Positions 45,110 through 53,175 of a stretch of 64,000 nucleotides of DNA are shown here, piece after piece. Made by a program: the position numbers and the translations under genes. Source of the stretch: Streptacidiphilus anmyonensis (GTDB taxonomy: Bacteria; Actinomycetota; Actinomycetes; Streptomycetales; Streptomycetaceae); NCBI RefSeq assembly GCF_000787855.1, contig NZ_BBPQ01000002.1, positions 105,156 through 169,155 on the forward strand, given 5' to 3'. How positions within the stretch are numbered: the first letter of the stretch is position 1; every line of letters begins with the position of its first letter. The notes beneath the pieces were generated by a model. It did not search any database and was not told the origin of the DNA. It was given only the letters and a program-made list of their open reading frames with translations.

Positions 45110-45460
45110 CTACCCGCGGGCCGGGTGGACGGAGCGGTACGTGGCTCGGTCGAGTTCGGTGATCTCGACCGCCAGTGAGGCGGGCACGGTCACATGGGCC
45201 TGGAGCAGGGCGAGGACGCGGGCGGACAGGTCGGCGCGGAGGTCGGCGCTGCGGCCGGAGAGGAGCTTGATCTCCAGCAGGACCACGAGGTGCCCGTCGG
45301 AGCCGTCGCCGACGAAGGATTCCGGAGCCGGGCGGAACACGGTCTTGCACTCGGAGATCCTGGCGTCGATCACCTCGGCGATCAGCGGGTGCAGTTCCTT
45401 GGCGAAAGCCCGGCGGTCGAAGGCGAGTTCGGCGGAGTGGTCGACGAGGATCTGCGGCAC
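45110..45460 (-). CDS. 5-carboxymethyl-2-hydroxymuconate isomerase-like tautomerase
   Basis: 116 residues. GTG 45460 has GGGAGG 6 nt upstream and gives the mature start MPQILVDHS, with Pro after Met as the catalytic residue of the tautomerase superfamily. Family features: VIDARISECKTVFRPAPESFVG and HLVVLLEIKLLSGRSADLRADL, as in the CHMI/HpaF group. It isomerises unsaturated acids in aromatic breakdown; there are no catabolic neighbours, so the physiological substrate is not known. Confidence 0.85.
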   Translation of the reverse strand: MPQILVDHSAELAFDRRAFAKELHPLIAEVIDARISECKTVFRPAPESFVGDGSDGHLVVLLEIKLLSGRSADLRADLSARVLALLQAHVTVPASLAVEITELDRATYRSVHPARG

Positions 45461-45510
45461 GGGGGGCCTCCCGGGGCAGGCGACAGGGTGCTTCGACGCT
45501 ACCGGAAACG

Positions 45511-45549
45511 ACGGCGCCCCCGTCCGCGAACAGCGGACGGGGGCGCCGT
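45511..45549. terminator. 17-bp perfect hairpin, probably ends the BNR gene
   Basis: ACGGCGCCCCCGTCCGC (45511-45527) and its exact reverse complement (45533-45549) around GAACA, 36 bp past the stop of the minus-strand BNR gene. Confidence 0.85.
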
Positions 45550-45585
45550 ACGGAGGCGCACCGGAGTGCGCCGGGGGCGGGAGCC

Positions 45586-48192
45586 TCAGCCGCGCCCGAG
45601 GTCGCGCAGGTCGATCGCGTAGACGCCGCGCCCGTGGGTGGCCGCGTAGACGCGGCCGTCGGGGCCGAGCAGGATCTGGTCGACCGAGACCGCCGGGAGT
45701 TGGGCGATCGCGCGCCACTGGGTGCGACCCGGGGCGCGGTAGACCGCGCCGAGGTCGGTGCCCACGAGCAGGCCGCCGGCCGGGGTCAGCGCGATGGAGT
45801 CGACCGGGACGTCCGGCAGGTTCGCGGAGACGTCCGTCCAGGTCGCGCCCGAGTCGTGGGTCTCGAAGACGTGCCCGATCCCGGCGCCCGGGCCCTCGTT
45901 CCAGTCACGGGAGAACCCGCTGAAGGTCAGGTAGGCGTGCGAGCTGTCCGCCGGGTCGACGGCGATGTCGCTGATGTAGCGGTTCGGCAGGTTCGCCGGC
46001 AGGGAGAGCTGCTGCCAGCCCGTGCCGTCCGCGTTGCCGACCGCCACGCCGTGGGTGAAGCCCTGGCTGTTGCACGGGCCGCACCACGCCGCGTAGACCT
46101 TGCCGCCGGAGGAGGCGACCGCTGTCGCGACGTGACCGGCGCCCAGGTCGAACGCGCTGGTCCAGGCCGAGGAGGAGCGGATCGCGAAGCCCTGGTTCTG
46201 CACCCAGACGTGCTGGCCGCCGGCGACCCACAGGTCGGGGTTCTTCAAGTCCGCGCTGAACGGCGCGATGAAGCGCGCCGCGGAGGTGGCGTTGTCCGGC
46301 GGCGGGACGTCGTACGTGGTCGGCGCGCCCAGGCCGTTGTTGGCCGCGCAGTCCTGGGTGACGTTGATCTCCAGGTACACGTACTCCTGGGCCTCGTTAC
46401 AGCCGTTCGTCGGGTCGACCAGCGTCATGCCGCCGTCGCCGCCGAAGTTGGAGCCCATCACCGTGTCGACGGCCCGGGAGCCGTAACCCCGCAGCACCGA
46501 CTGGCCGTTGTCCTGCAGACCGCCGGTGACGACCACGCCCTTGCCCGCCGGGTCGGCGCCGACGCCGACCGAGTAGAACTGCAGGGTGTCGATCGTGCCG
46601 TCGTTCAGCGAGGTCCAGTCGGTGGCGTGACCGAGGGAGTCGGCCTGGCCGTCCACCGGACGCCGGTACAGGCCGCCGTCGTTGGCGGCGACGACGTAGC
46701 TCTGGCCGTTCATGCTGCCGATGGCCAGACCGTGCTGGTCCGGGTGGGTGGTCTGCGGGCAGGTGCCGCTCTGCGCGTTCGGGTCCAGGCTCCAGCAGGC
46801 CAGCGGGAAGTTCCAGTACGGGCCGGGCGTGGTCCAGGTCGTCCCGCCGTCCTTGGTCTCGAAGACCTCCTCCAGGCCCGCGTAGACGTGGTCGTGGTCC
46901 TTCGGGTCCACGATCAGCGACTCGTCGTACCAGGACTGGTTGCCGGGGCTGCCCAGCACCGAGCCGGACCCCGCCAGCGAGGACGCGTCGGCGATCTTGG
47001 TCCACTGCCCGAACGGCGAGCCGGACTTGGAGACGTAGATGCCGCCGAACCCGGCGCCCGCGTTCAGCGAGTCCGGGGACTGAGTGATCGCGTAGTAGCG
47101 CTGGTGGTCCGCGGAGGCCGCGAAGGTGACCGCGCCGACGTCGCCCGCGCCCGTCGGCAGGTCCCCGAGCCCGGAGGTGACGAGCTGCCAGGTGCCGCCG
47201 GTGTTGCTGTAGTAGCCGTTGGAGTCGGAGCCGTTGGGGAGCGCGCCCGAACGCCAGCCGACCGCCGCCAGCACATGGCCGGGGTCGGCCGGGTCGAACG
47301 CGACGTCGCTGACGATGTTCTCGTAGGCGGCGTTGGGGTCGGCCGCCAGCGGGTGGCCCGGCAGGTAGTCGGGGTTCGGCGCGAACTGGAGCTTCCACGG
47401 CCCGCGCAGGTTCGTGACCGAGTGCGACCACAGGCCCTCGGTGGTGGCGGCCCAGATCGTGTCGCCCGAGATGCGCAGCTCGTGGATGCTGGTGCTCTGG
47501 AGCTCGTCGCCGCCGACGCGGTCACGCGGGGAGAAGCGCCCGTGGGAGGGGTCGGTCAGCAGGTAGACGCCGCTGCCGAGGTAGGCGTCCGCGTTGGTCG
47601 TCGCCTCGCCGGTGCCGAGCCAGAGGCGGCCCTTGCCGTCGAGGGTCAGGGCGCCGGTGGCCTGGGCGGGCAGCTGGTCGCTGATGGACTGCCAGTGGCC
47701 GCCGCCGGTCGTGGAGCGCCACACGCCGCCGCCCGCCGAGCCCGCGTACACGTCGCCGTGGGAGTCGGCGACGACCGCCGCGGCCCGGCCGGTCACCAGG
47801 CCCATGCCGGCCGTGGAGTTGGAGTTGTAGTCGCGGTAGCGCGGGTCGTCCGAGTTGTACGGGAGCTTGGTGACCTGGCTCCAGTCGCCGCCGGTGCGCG
47901 GCAGGTTCTGCATCGCCGCCCAGGCGGCGCCGTAGGCGCCCGGTTGGACGACGCCGGGGGAGTTGCGCTCCTCGGCGCGCTGGTCGGCGCCCTCGGAGAT
48001 CTCGTCCGACTCCTCCCCGCCGTCGCCGTCGCCGCCGGTGCTCACCTGGGCGTGCACACCGCCGCTCAGGGGGTGGACGTGGTGCACCGGCATGCCGATC
48101 GCCGGAGTCGTGGCCGCCGCCAAGGCGCCTGCTGCGGCGGTGGCGGTGGCGAGCAGGGCGAGGTGCCTGCGGCCGTGGTGCGGGATCCTCAA
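45586..48192 (-). CDS. Large secreted beta-propeller (BNR/VPS10-like) protein
   Basis: 868 residues from TTG 48192, which has GGGGAGG 5-6 nt upstream; GTG 48222 is an alternative. The N-terminus RIPHHGRRHLALLATATAAA then GALAAATTPAIG is a signal peptide. Repeated BNR/Asp-box blades are seen: RSTTGGGHWQSISDQ, ETKDGGTTWTTPGP, ETHDSGATWTDVSANL. Related to sialidase/xyloglucanase (GH74) and VPS10-like propellers. No catalytic Asp pair could be assigned with confidence. Expected extracellular, substrate not known. Ends before the 45511 hairpin. Confidence 0.88.
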   Translation of the reverse strand: MRIPHHGRRHLALLATATAAAGALAAATTPAIGMPVHHVHPLSGGVHAQVSTGGDGDGGEESDEISEGADQRAEERNSPGVVQPGAYGAAWAAMQNLPRTGGDWSQVTKLPYNSDDPRYRDYNSNSTAGMGLVTGRAAAVVADSHGDVYAGSAGGGVWRSTTGGGHWQSISDQLPAQATGALTLDGKGRLWLGTGEATTNADAYLGSGVYLLTDPSHGRFSPRDRVGGDELQSTSIHELRISGDTIWAATTEGLWSHSVTNLRGPWKLQFAPNPDYLPGHPLAADPNAAYENIVSDVAFDPADPGHVLAAVGWRSGALPNGSDSNGYYSNTGGTWQLVTSGLGDLPTGAGDVGAVTFAASADHQRYYAITQSPDSLNAGAGFGGIYVSKSGSPFGQWTKIADASSLAGSGSVLGSPGNQSWYDESLIVDPKDHDHVYAGLEEVFETKDGGTTWTTPGPYWNFPLACWSLDPNAQSGTCPQTTHPDQHGLAIGSMNGQSYVVAANDGGLYRRPVDGQADSLGHATDWTSLNDGTIDTLQFYSVGVGADPAGKGVVVTGGLQDNGQSVLRGYGSRAVDTVMGSNFGGDGGMTLVDPTNGCNEAQEYVYLEINVTQDCAANNGLGAPTTYDVPPPDNATSAARFIAPFSADLKNPDLWVAGGQHVWVQNQGFAIRSSSAWTSAFDLGAGHVATAVASSGGKVYAAWCGPCNSQGFTHGVAVGNADGTGWQQLSLPANLPNRYISDIAVDPADSSHAYLTFSGFSRDWNEGPGAGIGHVFETHDSGATWTDVSANLPDVPVDSIALTPAGGLLVGTDLGAVYRAPGRTQWRAIAQLPAVSVDQILLGPDGRVYAATHGRGVYAIDLRDLGRG

Positions 48193-48323
48193 CGGGTCCT
48201 CCCCGGAAGTGTGGGTGTCCACCGGTTCGTTGCGCTGTGCACGGCCCAGCGATACAGGCCGCAGCGACTCGACCACACTGAGGGGGGTGGCAGCTACGGG
48301 GAGGAACGACGGGTTATCCAACC

Positions 48324-48353
48324 GTTATCGAGGCGGAAGTGATTCAGAGTCAA
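48324..48353 (-). promoter_or_regulatory. Candidate promoter of the BNR gene
   Basis: Minus strand -35 TTGACT (48353-48348) and -10 GATAAC (48329-48324), spacer 18. Leader of about 125 nt. Confidence 0.5.
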
Positions 48354-48370
48354 TTCTGATGCGTATCGGG

Positions 48371-48390
48371 GTTTCAGGGGGTTTCAGGGG
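48371..48390. repeat. Two perfect 10-bp tandem units spanning a stop codon
   Basis: GTTTCAGGGG twice; the TCA at 48384-48386 is the stop of the minus-strand amidohydrolase gene. Confidence 0.95.
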
Positions 48391-49676
48391 AGCCTGTAGA
48401 GCCGACGGGCGTTCCCGCCGGCGACGAGCGCCGCGATCCGGGCCGCCTCCGCCTCCGCCGGCACCGCCTCGCCGAGCCAGGCGTCGAGCGCGTCGGCGAA
48501 GGCCGCGACGCCCACCAGGTAGAGCTCCGGCAGCCCGTAGGCGTCGGTGGAGAACAACAGCTTGTGGAACGGCGCGAGTTCGAGCGTCTCGGCGAGGACG
48601 CGCCGGGCCCCGGCGCCGACATGGGTGAGCGTCAGGCCGAGGTCGCAGTAGACGTGCGGGAACGCCTGGGCGAGCCAGGCGGCCTGGCGGTGGTAGGGCC
48701 AGCCGTGCAGCAGCACCAAGGGCGTTCCGTACGGCTCGGCGGCCCGGATGAAGCCGGTCAGCAGCGACGGGTCGCTGCGGTGCAGCACCAGGTCCGGATC
48801 GCCGAAACCGGTGTGCAGTTGCAGCGGCAGGCCCAGCTCCAGCGCCTCCCACAGCAGATGCCGCAGCAGCACGGGGTGCGCCAACCGGTCGCTGCCGGAC
48901 GCCAGATGGAGCGCGGCAGCGTTGGCGACCTCGGCGGGAGCGGGCCGTCTCGGCTCGAAGTCCAGCCCGCACCGGTACGCCACGACCGACTTGAGCCCGA
49001 CCGCCCGCGCGGCCGCGCTCCGCAGCGCGTCGCCGACGATCGCGGCCCACTCGTGCGCACCCGTGCCGGGCGACACCGCCTGCTCGGCGACGTACTCGAT
49101 CCGCACGACCTCGTGCACGTCCGCCTGCGCCACGCCGCCGAGCTCCTCGGGGGACAGCAGCGGCACCCCGGCGGCCTGCGTGAGTCCGGTGTCCACCAGG
49201 CAGGCGCCGAGCCCCGCCGCCCGCAGCAGCACCCGCGTCGCCTCGGCGACCCCGAGCTCCCGCCTGCGCTCCAGATACGCCTCGGCGGGCGCGAACGGCG
49301 GCAGTCCGAGCTCCGGCGCGCACCACCGGCGCACCGCCAGCCCCACGGCGGAGTCCCACGGCGACGCTCCCAGGGCGGGCGGCCGGTCCGACTCGGTCAG
49401 CAGCGAGGCGAACCTGCCGGCGGCGAGCTCGCTCCCGACGACGCTGTGGCAGTGCTGATCGACCAGCCGCGGCTGCCCCGGCAGTCCCGGCAGCTCCGGC
49501 CGGTCCCGATGCGGGACGGCCGCCGCACCGGAACGCGCCCCGCCCGACTCAGCCCCGTTCGACTCGGCCCCGCCCGCGACACCCGACGAGGCCCGCTGAC
49601 CCGCACCCTCCGCCGGGACGGGAGCGCCCGGGGTCGGCGAGACGGGTGGGTCAGCCGCCACCGTCGGCTCGCCCAT
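48384..49676 (-). CDS. Amidohydrolase (FluG N-terminal-like)
   Basis: 430 residues. ATG 49676 is in TGATG overlap with the glutamine-synthetase-like gene. The first about 55 residues are low complexity. The amidohydrolase_2 TIM-barrel follows: LVDQHCHSVVGSELAAGRFA (H-x-H metal site), KSVVAYRCGLDFEP (Lys region), LQLHTGFGDPDL, LLHGWPYHRQAAWLA and LFSTDAYGLPELYL (Asp). In fungal FluG and plant nodulin homologues this domain is fused to a GS-like domain; here the two are adjacent genes. Substrate not known; a small amide or glutamyl product is likely. Confidence 0.87.
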   Translation of the reverse strand: MGEPTVAADPPVSPTPGAPVPAEGAGQRASSGVAGGAESNGAESGGARSGAAAVPHRDRPELPGLPGQPRLVDQHCHSVVGSELAAGRFASLLTESDRPPALGASPWDSAVGLAVRRWCAPELGLPPFAPAEAYLERRRELGVAEATRVLLRAAGLGACLVDTGLTQAAGVPLLSPEELGGVAQADVHEVVRIEYVAEQAVSPGTGAHEWAAIVGDALRSAAARAVGLKSVVAYRCGLDFEPRRPAPAEVANAAALHLASGSDRLAHPVLLRHLLWEALELGLPLQLHTGFGDPDLVLHRSDPSLLTGFIRAAEPYGTPLVLLHGWPYHRQAAWLAQAFPHVYCDLGLTLTHVGAGARRVLAETLELAPFHKLLFSTDAYGLPELYLVGVAAFADALDAWLGEAVPAEAEAARIAALVAGGNARRLYRLP

Positions 49677-51064
49677 CAGTAGCGCCACTTCGTCGCGGCG
49701 ACGACAGCCTCCGGGGGCATTTCGCCGTAGGCCGCGCTCTCGGCGGCGCGGACGGCGGCGACGGCCTCGAACAGGACGTCACCGAGGGCGTCGCGCAGGA
49801 CCGCGGAGGCGCGGAAGGCCGTCAGGGTCTCGTCGAGGGTCGTGGGCAGGCGGGCGGGCCTGCGCTCCGGCGGCAGCAGGGCCGGGTCGCCCTGGACCGG
49901 CTCGGGCAGCGTCGCCCCCGCGGTCAGGCCCGCCAGGCCCGCCGCGATGACGCCGCCCACCGCGAGGTACGGGTTGGCGGCCAGGTCGAAGCACTTGACC
50001 TCGACGTTGGCCTGCTCGTCCCCGCCCTGGACCAGCCGCAGCGCGGCCTCGCGGTTCTCCACACCCCAGCACTGGAAGCAGCCGGCCCAGCGCGAGGGAA
50101 CCAGCCGCAGGTAGCTCGCGGGGCTGGGCGCGCCGAGCGCCAGCAGCGCGGGCAGCTCCCGCAGCACGCCGGCCAGGAACGCCGCGCCGTCACCGGACGG
50201 CTGCTCCCCGCCGCTGAGCAGGTTGCGGCCGTCACGCCAGGCACTGAGATGCAGATGGCCGCCGTTGCCCACGCCGCCGGGCTGGAACGCCGGGGCGAAC
50301 GAGGCGCGCAGTCCGTGCTGCGCGGAGACCCCGCGGATCGTGGTCCGCACCAGCACCGCGTCGTCCGCCGCGCCGAGCGGGTCCTTCGCCGCCACCGAGA
50401 CCTCGAACTGCCCTGGCGAGTACTCGGGGTGGAGCTGCTGCACGGTCAGCCCCGCCGCCTCCAGCGCCAGCAGCACGTCGCGCAGGTAGTCGGAGCAGTC
50501 GGTGATCCGGTGCAGGCCGTAGGCGGGGCCGTCGGTCGGGTAGCCGCCGTCCTCGGCGCGCTGGACGATCCACTCCGTCTCGAACGCGGCCCGGAGGGCG
50601 ATCCCGCGCTCGGCGGCGCGCTCGACCGCCCGCGCGGCGAAGCGGCGCTGGCAGGCGGGGTGCGGCAGGCCGTCCTGCTGGTACCGGTCGGCGGGCACGA
50701 AGGCCCAGCCGGGCTGGGCCGCCAGCGGCACGGCGCGGTCCAGCGCCGGGAAGAGCCGCAGATCGCCGTCCGGGCCGCCGAGATAGCGGCTGGTGGTGGT
50801 CGCGTCGTCGAACAGGAAGACGTCGAAGACCGGCGACATGCCGACGCCCTCCACCGCGGCCTCGGGCAGCCGCCGCAGCGGGACGCCCTTGACTCGGGCG
50901 ACGCCCGCGTTGTCCACCCAGGTGAACGCGAGCGCGACGACCCCCTCGTCGCTGAGCCGCGCGGCCGTCAGCCGCGCCTCGGCGCGGGCCTCCTCTGGCG
51001 ACTGGTCCTGCGCCTCGGACGCTCGCGGCGTCTCCGGCACGCGCGACGCTCCGCCCTGGTCCAC
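49676..51064 (-). CDS. Glutamine-synthetase-like (gamma-glutamyl ligase) enzyme
   Basis: 462 residues from GTG 51064 (GGAGAGGGG 6 nt upstream); ATG 51118 would add 18. GS type I fold: VDNAGVARVKGVPLRRLPEA at the N-terminus, FETEWIVQ (first metal Glu), PEYSPGQFEVSVAAKDPLGA, NGGHLHLSAW (ATP/metal) and WGVENREAALRL (Arg in NRE). Motifs diverge from GlnA, so it is probably a gamma-glutamylpolyamine or gamma-glutamyl-amine ligase (PuuA/FluG class). Its stop overlaps the amidohydrolase start by one base, and a PuuB-like oxidase lies 3.5 kb away. Confidence 0.9.
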   Translation of the reverse strand: MDQGGASRVPETPRASEAQDQSPEEARAEARLTAARLSDEGVVALAFTWVDNAGVARVKGVPLRRLPEAAVEGVGMSPVFDVFLFDDATTTSRYLGGPDGDLRLFPALDRAVPLAAQPGWAFVPADRYQQDGLPHPACQRRFAARAVERAAERGIALRAAFETEWIVQRAEDGGYPTDGPAYGLHRITDCSDYLRDVLLALEAAGLTVQQLHPEYSPGQFEVSVAAKDPLGAADDAVLVRTTIRGVSAQHGLRASFAPAFQPGGVGNGGHLHLSAWRDGRNLLSGGEQPSGDGAAFLAGVLRELPALLALGAPSPASYLRLVPSRWAGCFQCWGVENREAALRLVQGGDEQANVEVKCFDLAANPYLAVGGVIAAGLAGLTAGATLPEPVQGDPALLPPERRPARLPTTLDETLTAFRASAVLRDALGDVLFEAVAAVRAAESAAYGEMPPEAVVAATKWRY

Positions 51065-51118
51065 CGTCGGCCCCTCTCCGGATCGCTCCCGGCCGCTCCC
51101 GAGTCGCGACCCGATCAT

Positions 51119-51142
51119 CGTCAGGCGAGTCGTCAGGCGCCG
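51119..51142. repeat. Two 12-bp units, CGTCAGGCGAGT and CGTCAGGCGCCG, at a stop codon
   Basis: Nine of twelve bases are identical. The TCA at 51133-51135 is the stop of the minus-strand gene; the copy past it places a second TGA in the same reading frame. Confidence 0.75.
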
Positions 51143-52554
51143 CCGTCGTGGACGCTGAACGCGCTGCGCCGGGCAGCCCTCGCCACTCCAGGATCGGGGT
51201 GCGCGGACGCCACGGCCGCCAGGACATGCCCGGCGCGCGGGTGACCCACCTGGCGCGCGAGAGCGAAGAGGCGCCCGGGATCGCCGTCGGCCGCCCCCTG
51301 CACGTGACGCACCAGCATCCCGGTGTCGCCGTGCTCCAGCACCGCCGCGCCCGTGTCGACCCAGAGCCAGGCCGCGTCCTGCTTGTCCAGCACGTCCGCC
51401 GGCAGCACGCCCTCGTCGCTGTGCTCGGCCAGCCACAGCAGCGCGTACGGGCGCAGCATCGGCTCGTCCACGGCGTGCCGCACGGACGGCTCGGCCGGCT
51501 GTCCCGCGACGCGCAGCGCCTCGAAGGCGAGGCCGCGCAGCAGGGCGTCCTCCCCGCGGGCCACGTCCAGCAGGTCGGCCACGGCGCGGTCCACCTGACG
51601 CGCCGCCAGCCAGGCCCGGTACTCGGCGCGGGCCGGCCCCGGCGAGTAGCCGGCGCAGGCGGCCAGCAGCTCGTAGGCGGACTGCTCGATGTGCCCGGCG
51701 GCGGTCTGCGCGACGGTGCAGATCTCCTCCAGCTTGGCCCGGACCGCCCAGTGGCCGAGCGGGGTCAGCTCGAAGCTGTCCTCGGCGGCCGGCTGGCCGG
51801 TTCTGCGGACCACGGCCCCGACGGCTCTGAAGCCGTCCAGCATCCACCGCAGCACGGCCACGATCTCGCCCTGCGACGGCGGTTGGGCCGCGTCCCCGTC
51901 CCGCGCGTCGGCGCGGACCGCGGAGACGGCGAGGGCGGCGTGGGGCACGGGCGTCGCGGCGGTCGGGTGCAGGCCGGCGTGCCACTGCTCCTCCAGGCCC
52001 CGGCGCAGCAGCTCCAGCAGCTCGGTCTCGGCGACCGGCGCGTCCACCAGGTGCAGGAACGAGAGCAGTTGCGGCGCATGGTCCACGGCCTGCCCGGCGA
52101 GCCGGGTCAGCGACCGGTCCGGCACGGAGACCAGCAGCGTCCAGGCGTCGAAGAGGGCGGCCCAGCCGCGCAGCACCGCCTCGTCGTCGTGGGCCCACGC
52201 GTGCAGCCGCCAGCCCGGTCCGGCCCCCGCGCCGCGCAGTTCGACCAGCCCGGTCAGCCGCGCCCGCTCCCAGGCCGCGAGGGCCTGGTCGACGGTCAGG
52301 TCCAGCGCGGTCGCCGCGTCCGCGGCGTCGGTCGGCAGCAGGTCCCCGCGCCGGTCCACGGCCGCGAGTTCGCCCGCCCAGCGGGCGACGCGCACCGCGT
52401 CGGCGAGCAGGCGCCGCGCCGGCGGCGCGAGACTGCCCGGTCCGGGCAGATCAGCCGGCGGCGTCCGGCGCACCTGCCCCTTCGGGCGGGGCAGCCGGGC
52501 CACACGGGCGGCAGGGATATCGGCATCACGGTCACGCGGATTCCGGGACGTCAC
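51133..52554 (-). CDS. Unrecognised 473-residue protein
   Basis: 473 residues from GTG 52554 (no SD seen). No family recognised. The first about 40 residues are basic and Pro-rich; the rest is predicted mostly helical and Ala/Leu-rich with few Cys. Around residues 50-110 (ARRLLADAVRVARWAGELAA, ALDLTVDQALAAWERARLTG) there is an HTH-like look. A second region (SAYELLAACAGYSPGPARAE, LLDVARGEDALLRGLAFEAL) repeats a helical hairpin pattern that might be HEAT-like. Codon positions show the usual high-GC third-base bias, so it is coding. It follows the GS gene in the same direction with 68 bp between. Function unknown. Confidence 0.7.
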   Translation of the reverse strand: MTSRNPRDRDADIPAARVARLPRPKGQVRRTPPADLPGPGSLAPPARRLLADAVRVARWAGELAAVDRRGDLLPTDAADAATALDLTVDQALAAWERARLTGLVELRGAGAGPGWRLHAWAHDDEAVLRGWAALFDAWTLLVSVPDRSLTRLAGQAVDHAPQLLSFLHLVDAPVAETELLELLRRGLEEQWHAGLHPTAATPVPHAALAVSAVRADARDGDAAQPPSQGEIVAVLRWMLDGFRAVGAVVRRTGQPAAEDSFELTPLGHWAVRAKLEEICTVAQTAAGHIEQSAYELLAACAGYSPGPARAEYRAWLAARQVDRAVADLLDVARGEDALLRGLAFEALRVAGQPAEPSVRHAVDEPMLRPYALLWLAEHSDEGVLPADVLDKQDAAWLWVDTGAAVLEHGDTGMLVRHVQGAADGDPGRLFALARQVGHPRAGHVLAAVASAHPDPGVARAARRSAFSVHDGGA

Positions 52555-53175
52555 GCGGTGCAGTCTTCCCCGTCATACGGCAACTTGTCACATTCTCAGG
52601 CGTGGCGCAGTTCCGCCTGCGGCGGGCGGGACACGAGAGCAGGGAAGTTGCACTCCGCGCACCGTCCCCGGGGAGCGGGATCCGGCCACGGCGGCGAGCA
52701 AGGCGCCCCCGAACGGCACCGCCGGGCACACCTCGGCATCCTCCGGGGCGGGAGGCGGGCAGGGCGCGGGCGGGAGGCAGGCAGCGACGCGGGCCGGCCG
52801 TCGGCCGGGGCCTTCCGTCCCGGGGCACCGGATCCGGCACGGCGACGAGGCGAGCGCCCCGGCCTGCCTCCCGCACGCACTCCCCCGCCCCGGCCGCGCG
52901 TCCCTCTCACTGACGCCGGGGCGGGAGCCGCCTCCGTTCGGAGGCCGGGGTCCGCGGACTCCAGGGCCCGGAGTCCCGCAGGGCCATGGGGCGAGCCCCC
53001 GCCCGGCCCGCACGCACTCCCGCGGCCTCCGGGTCGAGGGCCGGGGGGCGTGCAGCCGCGCGGCGGCGGGCCGCGCTCGTGCCGGGCGGCACCCGGGTGG
53101 TTCGCCGGCGCGGCACGGGGACGCGCCCGGCCGCGGACTGCGGGAGCGCGTCCCCGACCTGACCGGTCGCAGCGC
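52555..53175. other. 621-bp GC-rich gap without a recognised gene
   Basis: No gene could be supported; open frames here are low complexity (Pro/Arg/Gly-rich). Structure seen: 13-bp inverted repeat GCGGGAGGCAGGC (52770-52782 and 52862-52874, reverse complement), and hairpins such as GCCTCCG-tt-CGGAGGC (around 52930) and GGACTCC-N7-GGAGTCC (around 52957-52977). An imperfect direct copy of about 35 bp (GGATCCGGC-ACGGCG region) lies at about 52676 and 52826. It could hold regulatory structure, an untranslated remnant or a decayed gene. Confidence 0.4.

Noticed and set aside
45634..48342. Long open frame antisense to the BNR gene (about 900 codons)
   Set aside because: Shadow frame caused by high-GC third positions. 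Low-complexity Arg/Val/Gly/Ala product, and the opposite strand encodes a clear signal peptide and BNR repeats.
52588..53013. Open frame on the minus strand in the GC-rich gap
   Set aside because: Pro/Arg/Gly low-complexity product, no SD and no domain.
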